From assembly GCF_014879935.1 (NCBI RefSeq), contig NZ_JACSRD010000124.1:39401-103400 (forward strand): a stretch of DNA of 64,000 nt, given 5' to 3'. The notes below the pieces were generated by a model. It did no database searches and was not told the origin of the DNA. It saw only the letters and a program-made list of their open reading frames with translations. This document shows positions 61,542 to 64,000 of this stretch, in pieces (within the stretch, counting starts at the first letter, position 1; each line of letters opens with the position of its first letter). The translations under genes and the position numbers were made by a program. The stretch is from Prosthecobacter sp. GTDB taxonomy: Bacteria; Verrucomicrobiota; Verrucomicrobiia; Verrucomicrobiales; Verrucomicrobiaceae.

Positions 61542-63908
61542 CTATCGTGACGCATCAGCGCCCTTCAGCCACGCTTCAGCCTTTTGGATGCGCCTTTGAT
61601 CTTCGGCGGTGGGTTTGGGCTTCTTCTTCAGCGAATCGATCCCGCGAGCGATCTGCGCACGTGCTTCGTCCTGTCGAGAGGCATCGTTTCGCCAAACGAT
61701 GCCGCGGAGACAATCGAGCCAGCCGCTGGCGGCCTTCACATCGGCGGCGAAGTCGGGATTGGTGGTGAGTTTGTCGAGCATGGTTTGCGCGCGTTTGGCG
61801 TCGCTTTCGCAGAAGCGTTCGGCTTGCTCGATGAGCACGCGGGCGAAGACGGCGGAGCCTTCGCGGTAGTAGCGATGTCCGGGGACGAAGACGCGTTTCG
61901 CGGCCTCGTAGGACTGGCGCGCGTAGTCGAGCTGCTTGTCCCATTGCTGGCGGCTTGCGGCGATGCGTGAGAGCGAGGCGAGGGCGTGATCGGCGACGGG
62001 ATTGCGGTCTTTGTAGAAGCGTTCGCCTTGGCGCAGGGCTTCCTTGAGGAGCGGTTCGGCCTCGTCGTATCGCTTCGCGTTGGAGAGGTCGTAGCCGAGG
62101 TTGTCGAGGCAGTTCATGATCTCGGGATGCTCGTCACCGTGCAGCTTGCGCAGCGCGGCGAGCTCCTCGCGATCGACCTCGATGGCTTTGTCGAGCCGCG
62201 CGGTGTGCGCATAGATCACCGCGAGCGCTTTGGGGGCCTGATGCAGCGAATCATTCAGCGGATCGCGTCTCCAGACCTTCATCGCCTGCTCGGCGGAGGC
62301 TTCGCCTTCCTTCGCGCGGCCGGATTTGCCCAGTGTCCAGGCGAGCAAGGCGTGACTGGCGGCGGTGCGCGTGTCGTCGTCGCCGAAGAGCCGCTGACGC
62401 ATCGCCAAAGCCTCACGCACATCGGTTTCGGCCTCCTTCATGCGGCCGAGGGACTCAAAGCTGGAGCCGCGAGCCATCAGCGCCTGTGCCACGCGCTCGT
62501 CATCGCCGCGATAGAGCGAGCGACGGAGTCGCAGGGCCTCCTCAGATTGCTCCAACGCCTTTTCGTATTCGTCGATCTCCTCATACGTCTCCGCCATCAC
62601 CGTGCGCAGCGTAGCGGCGACTTCGGGCTGATCGCGCAGCTCGTTGCCGATGCGCCCGGCCGTCTTGTCGAGGATCTTGCGCATCATCGTCGCGTCATCG
62701 CCCATTGCTTTGGCGGGGCCCGCCTGGGCGAGCAGCTCGGTCATGAATTTGGACACCTGCTCGCTATTCGCCAAGGCGACGCGCTCTTTGAAGTACAGCC
62801 ACGTCGATGCCGTGATGCCGGCGATGAGCGTGAGCAAAATGATCGCCGCAGATGCCACGGCGAGTTTGTTCCGCTGCGTGAAGCGCGTGAGGAGATACCA
62901 CGTGGTCGGCGGCCGGGCGCTGACGGGCTGCTGGTCGAGGAAGGCCTGGAGATCATCGGCAAAGGCGTTCGCGGAGTCGTAGCGACGTGCGCGGTCTTCT
63001 TCGAGCGCCTTCATGACGATCCAGTCGAGATCACCCTTCACGAGGCCGATCAGACGTGGCGTGGGCACACGTCTCGTCTCACCAAGGCGTTGCGCCTGCT
63101 CGCCGGTGAGGGATTTGATCCGCGTGCTGGGCCGCTGCGTGTCGCGCTCACGCTTCACACGGCCATCCACGCTGACGCGAAACGGCACCTGGCCGGTCAG
63201 CAGCTCGTAAAGAATGACACCAAGGCTGTAGATGTCCGTGCGGGTGTCGAGATCCATGCCGGGGAGTGATTGCTCCGGGCTCATGTAGGCCGGCGTGCCC
63301 ATCAGCCGGTCCATGCGCGTGACGAGCGTCTCATCGGCGAGGCTTCCGCCGTCCGCGGCCTTCGCGATGCCGAAGTCGATCACCTTGGGCACAGGCTGGC
63401 CGTCGATGAGCGAGACGAGCAAGTTGGAGGGCTTCAAGTCGCGGTGAATGATGCCTTTCTGATGCGCATGCTGCACGGCGTGGCAGATCTCGATGAACAA
63501 ACGCAGCCGTGCTTCAATTGGCAGCGCCTGGTCATCGCAGAAGCGCGTGAGCGAGACGCCGCGCACGAGCTCCATGGCGAAGTAAGGCCGGCCTGAGGGC
63601 GTCGCGCCCGCGTCGAAGACCTTCGCGATGTTCGGATGATCCAGCACCGCCAGCGCCTGCCGCTCCGCCGCGAATCGGGCGATCACTTCGCGCGTGTCCA
63701 TGCCCGCCTTGATCACCTTCAGCGCCACCTCACGTCTCACCGGCTGGGATTGCTGCGCCCGCCACACGGAGCCGAAGCCGCCGACGCCGAGTTCCTCGAT
63801 CAATGTGTAAGGGCCGATCACATCGCCCGCCGCTTCCACGACGCGAGTGGCGTGCTCATCGAAGTCGCGAAGCGCATGGCCGACGAAGCTGTCGAGATCG
63901 GAGGGCAT
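61542..63908 (-). CDS. Membrane Ser/Thr kinase with C-terminal TPR repeats
   Basis: 788 residues. Glycine loop LGVGGFGSVWRA, Lys64 in VALKVIKAG, HRDLKPSN (Asp157), DFG (Asp178), MGTPAYMSPEQ, KALEEDRARRYDSANAFADDL. A membrane helix lies at about 350-375 (AVASAAIILLTLIAGITAST), followed by TPR repeats (AETDVREALAMRQRLFGDDD, IEVDREELAALRKLHGDEHPEIMNCLDNLGYDL). Planctomycetes/Verrucomicrobia-type kinase. It converges on the WD40 kinase with a 19-nt gap and is divergent from a second, nearly identical kinase start at the window edge. Confidence 0.92.
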   Translation of the reverse strand: MPSDLDSFVGHALRDFDEHATRVVEAAGDVIGPYTLIEELGVGGFGSVWRAQQSQPVRREVALKVIKAGMDTREVIARFAAERQALAVLDHPNIAKVFDAGATPSGRPYFAMELVRGVSLTRFCDDQALPIEARLRLFIEICHAVQHAHQKGIIHRDLKPSNLLVSLIDGQPVPKVIDFGIAKAADGGSLADETLVTRMDRLMGTPAYMSPEQSLPGMDLDTRTDIYSLGVILYELLTGQVPFRVSVDGRVKRERDTQRPSTRIKSLTGEQAQRLGETRRVPTPRLIGLVKGDLDWIVMKALEEDRARRYDSANAFADDLQAFLDQQPVSARPPTTWYLLTRFTQRNKLAVASAAIILLTLIAGITASTWLYFKERVALANSEQVSKFMTELLAQAGPAKAMGDDATMMRKILDKTAGRIGNELRDQPEVAATLRTVMAETYEEIDEYEKALEQSEEALRLRRSLYRGDDERVAQALMARGSSFESLGRMKEAETDVREALAMRQRLFGDDDTRTAASHALLAWTLGKSGRAKEGEASAEQAMKVWRRDPLNDSLHQAPKALAVIYAHTARLDKAIEVDREELAALRKLHGDEHPEIMNCLDNLGYDLSNAKRYDEAEPLLKEALRQGERFYKDRNPVADHALASLSRIAASRQQWDKQLDYARQSYEAAKRVFVPGHRYYREGSAVFARVLIEQAERFCESDAKRAQTMLDKLTTNPDFAADVKAASGWLDCLRGIVWRNDASRQDEARAQIARGIDSLKKKPKPTAEDQRRIQKAEAWLKGADASR

Positions 63909-63912
63909 GGTG

Positions 63913-63927
63913 TGACGAATGACGAAA
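63913..63927. repeat. Partial 'TGACGAATGACGA' repeat between the divergent kinases
   Basis: A single short arm of the element found in full at 58778-58860. It lies directly upstream of the start codon of the TPR kinase. Confidence 0.5.
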
Positions 63928-63938
63928 GGGGCGGCAGG

Positions 63939-64000
63939 ATGATGTGGAGTTGGGCGGGCGATGTGATCGGCCCTTACACATTGATCGAGGAACTCGGCGT
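63939..64000 (+). CDS. Start of another Ser/Thr kinase (3' partial)
   Basis: From ATG 63939 the frame reads MMWSWAGDVIGPYTLIEELG and runs off the window. Residues 7 onward are identical to residues 28-42 of the minus-strand TPR kinase. It lacks about 20 residues of that paralogue's N-terminus. Only the first P-loop strand is visible, so kinase identity rests on this match. Confidence 0.65.
   Translation, partial: MMWSWAGDVIGPYTLIEELG

Larger units (their letters stand above)
63784..64000. repeat. Inverted repeat shared by two divergent kinase genes
   Basis: 63953-64000 is the exact reverse complement of 63784-63831 (48 of 48) and is still running at the window end. Both arms encode GDVIGPYTLIEELGV, the start of a kinase glycine loop, on opposite strands. 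Confidence 0.85.

Noticed and set aside
1..64000. tRNA, rRNA, complete insertion sequence or integrase
   Set aside because: None recognised on either strand; acquisition of the lower-GC segments is inferred from composition and content only.

Overview
The window reads as a chromosomal segment of a GC-rich member of the Verrucomicrobiota, probably Verrucomicrobiaceae/Prosthecobacter-like. That placement is inferred from gene content: secreted sulfatases, Planctomycetes/Verrucomicrobia-type multidomain cytochromes c, PA14 proteins, Ser/Thr kinases carrying WD40 or TPR tails, HPP and DUF5009 membrane proteins. No rRNA, tRNA, CRISPR array or complete insertion sequence was found.

Layout. 0-12 kb: a 5'-truncated fibre-like protein with an S74 self-cleaving chaperone domain, a 2618-residue exported PA14 protein, and a secreted DPP4-like peptidase with an embedded VHL-beta-like domain. 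12-20 kb: a protein built only of 14 helicase-associated (HA) repeats, a PAS-AraC regulator, a secreted protein with a VHL-like domain and two HExxH metallopeptidase units, and a translationally coupled sulfatase. 20-24 kb: a radical SAM/TcmP pair, a truncated sulfatase and an L-serine dehydratase with an enlarged linker. 24.7-31 kb: a four-gene operon (HPP, group III truncated haemoglobin, an agarase-like protein, DUF5009), a second truncated haemoglobin divergent from an NsrR-like Rrf2 regulator with a palindromic candidate operator between them, then HxlR, a CPVC thioredoxin-fold protein and an XRE regulator.

31-34 kb: a striking array of about 16 units of a 12-bp palindrome repeated every 21 bp ahead of two small proteins of unknown function, then a Sel1-C39 protein. 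34.6-53 kb is interrupted by metabolic genes but rich in defence-like modules: a 1392-residue GHKL ATPase/PD-(D/E)XK protein in visibly lower-GC DNA, an Rv0078B-like/nucleotidyltransferase pair, a tightly packed four-gene operon (unknown, PLD nuclease, SNF2 helicase, small unknown) and a ParE/RelE-type addiction module. 51-55.6 kb also holds a small catabolic set: DadA-like oxidase, Ldh2-family dehydrogenase and ACS-type MFS transporter. 55.7-64 kb: a multidomain cytochrome c and three kinases, the last two divergent and sharing a 48-nt perfect inverted repeat at the window edge.

Several families of short palindromic elements are scattered through the window. Some lie inside genes: in the serine dehydratase linker, in the activation segment of a kinase, and in a sulfatase signal peptide. 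Three genes have promoter-like boxes so close to the start codon that leaderless mRNAs are likely.
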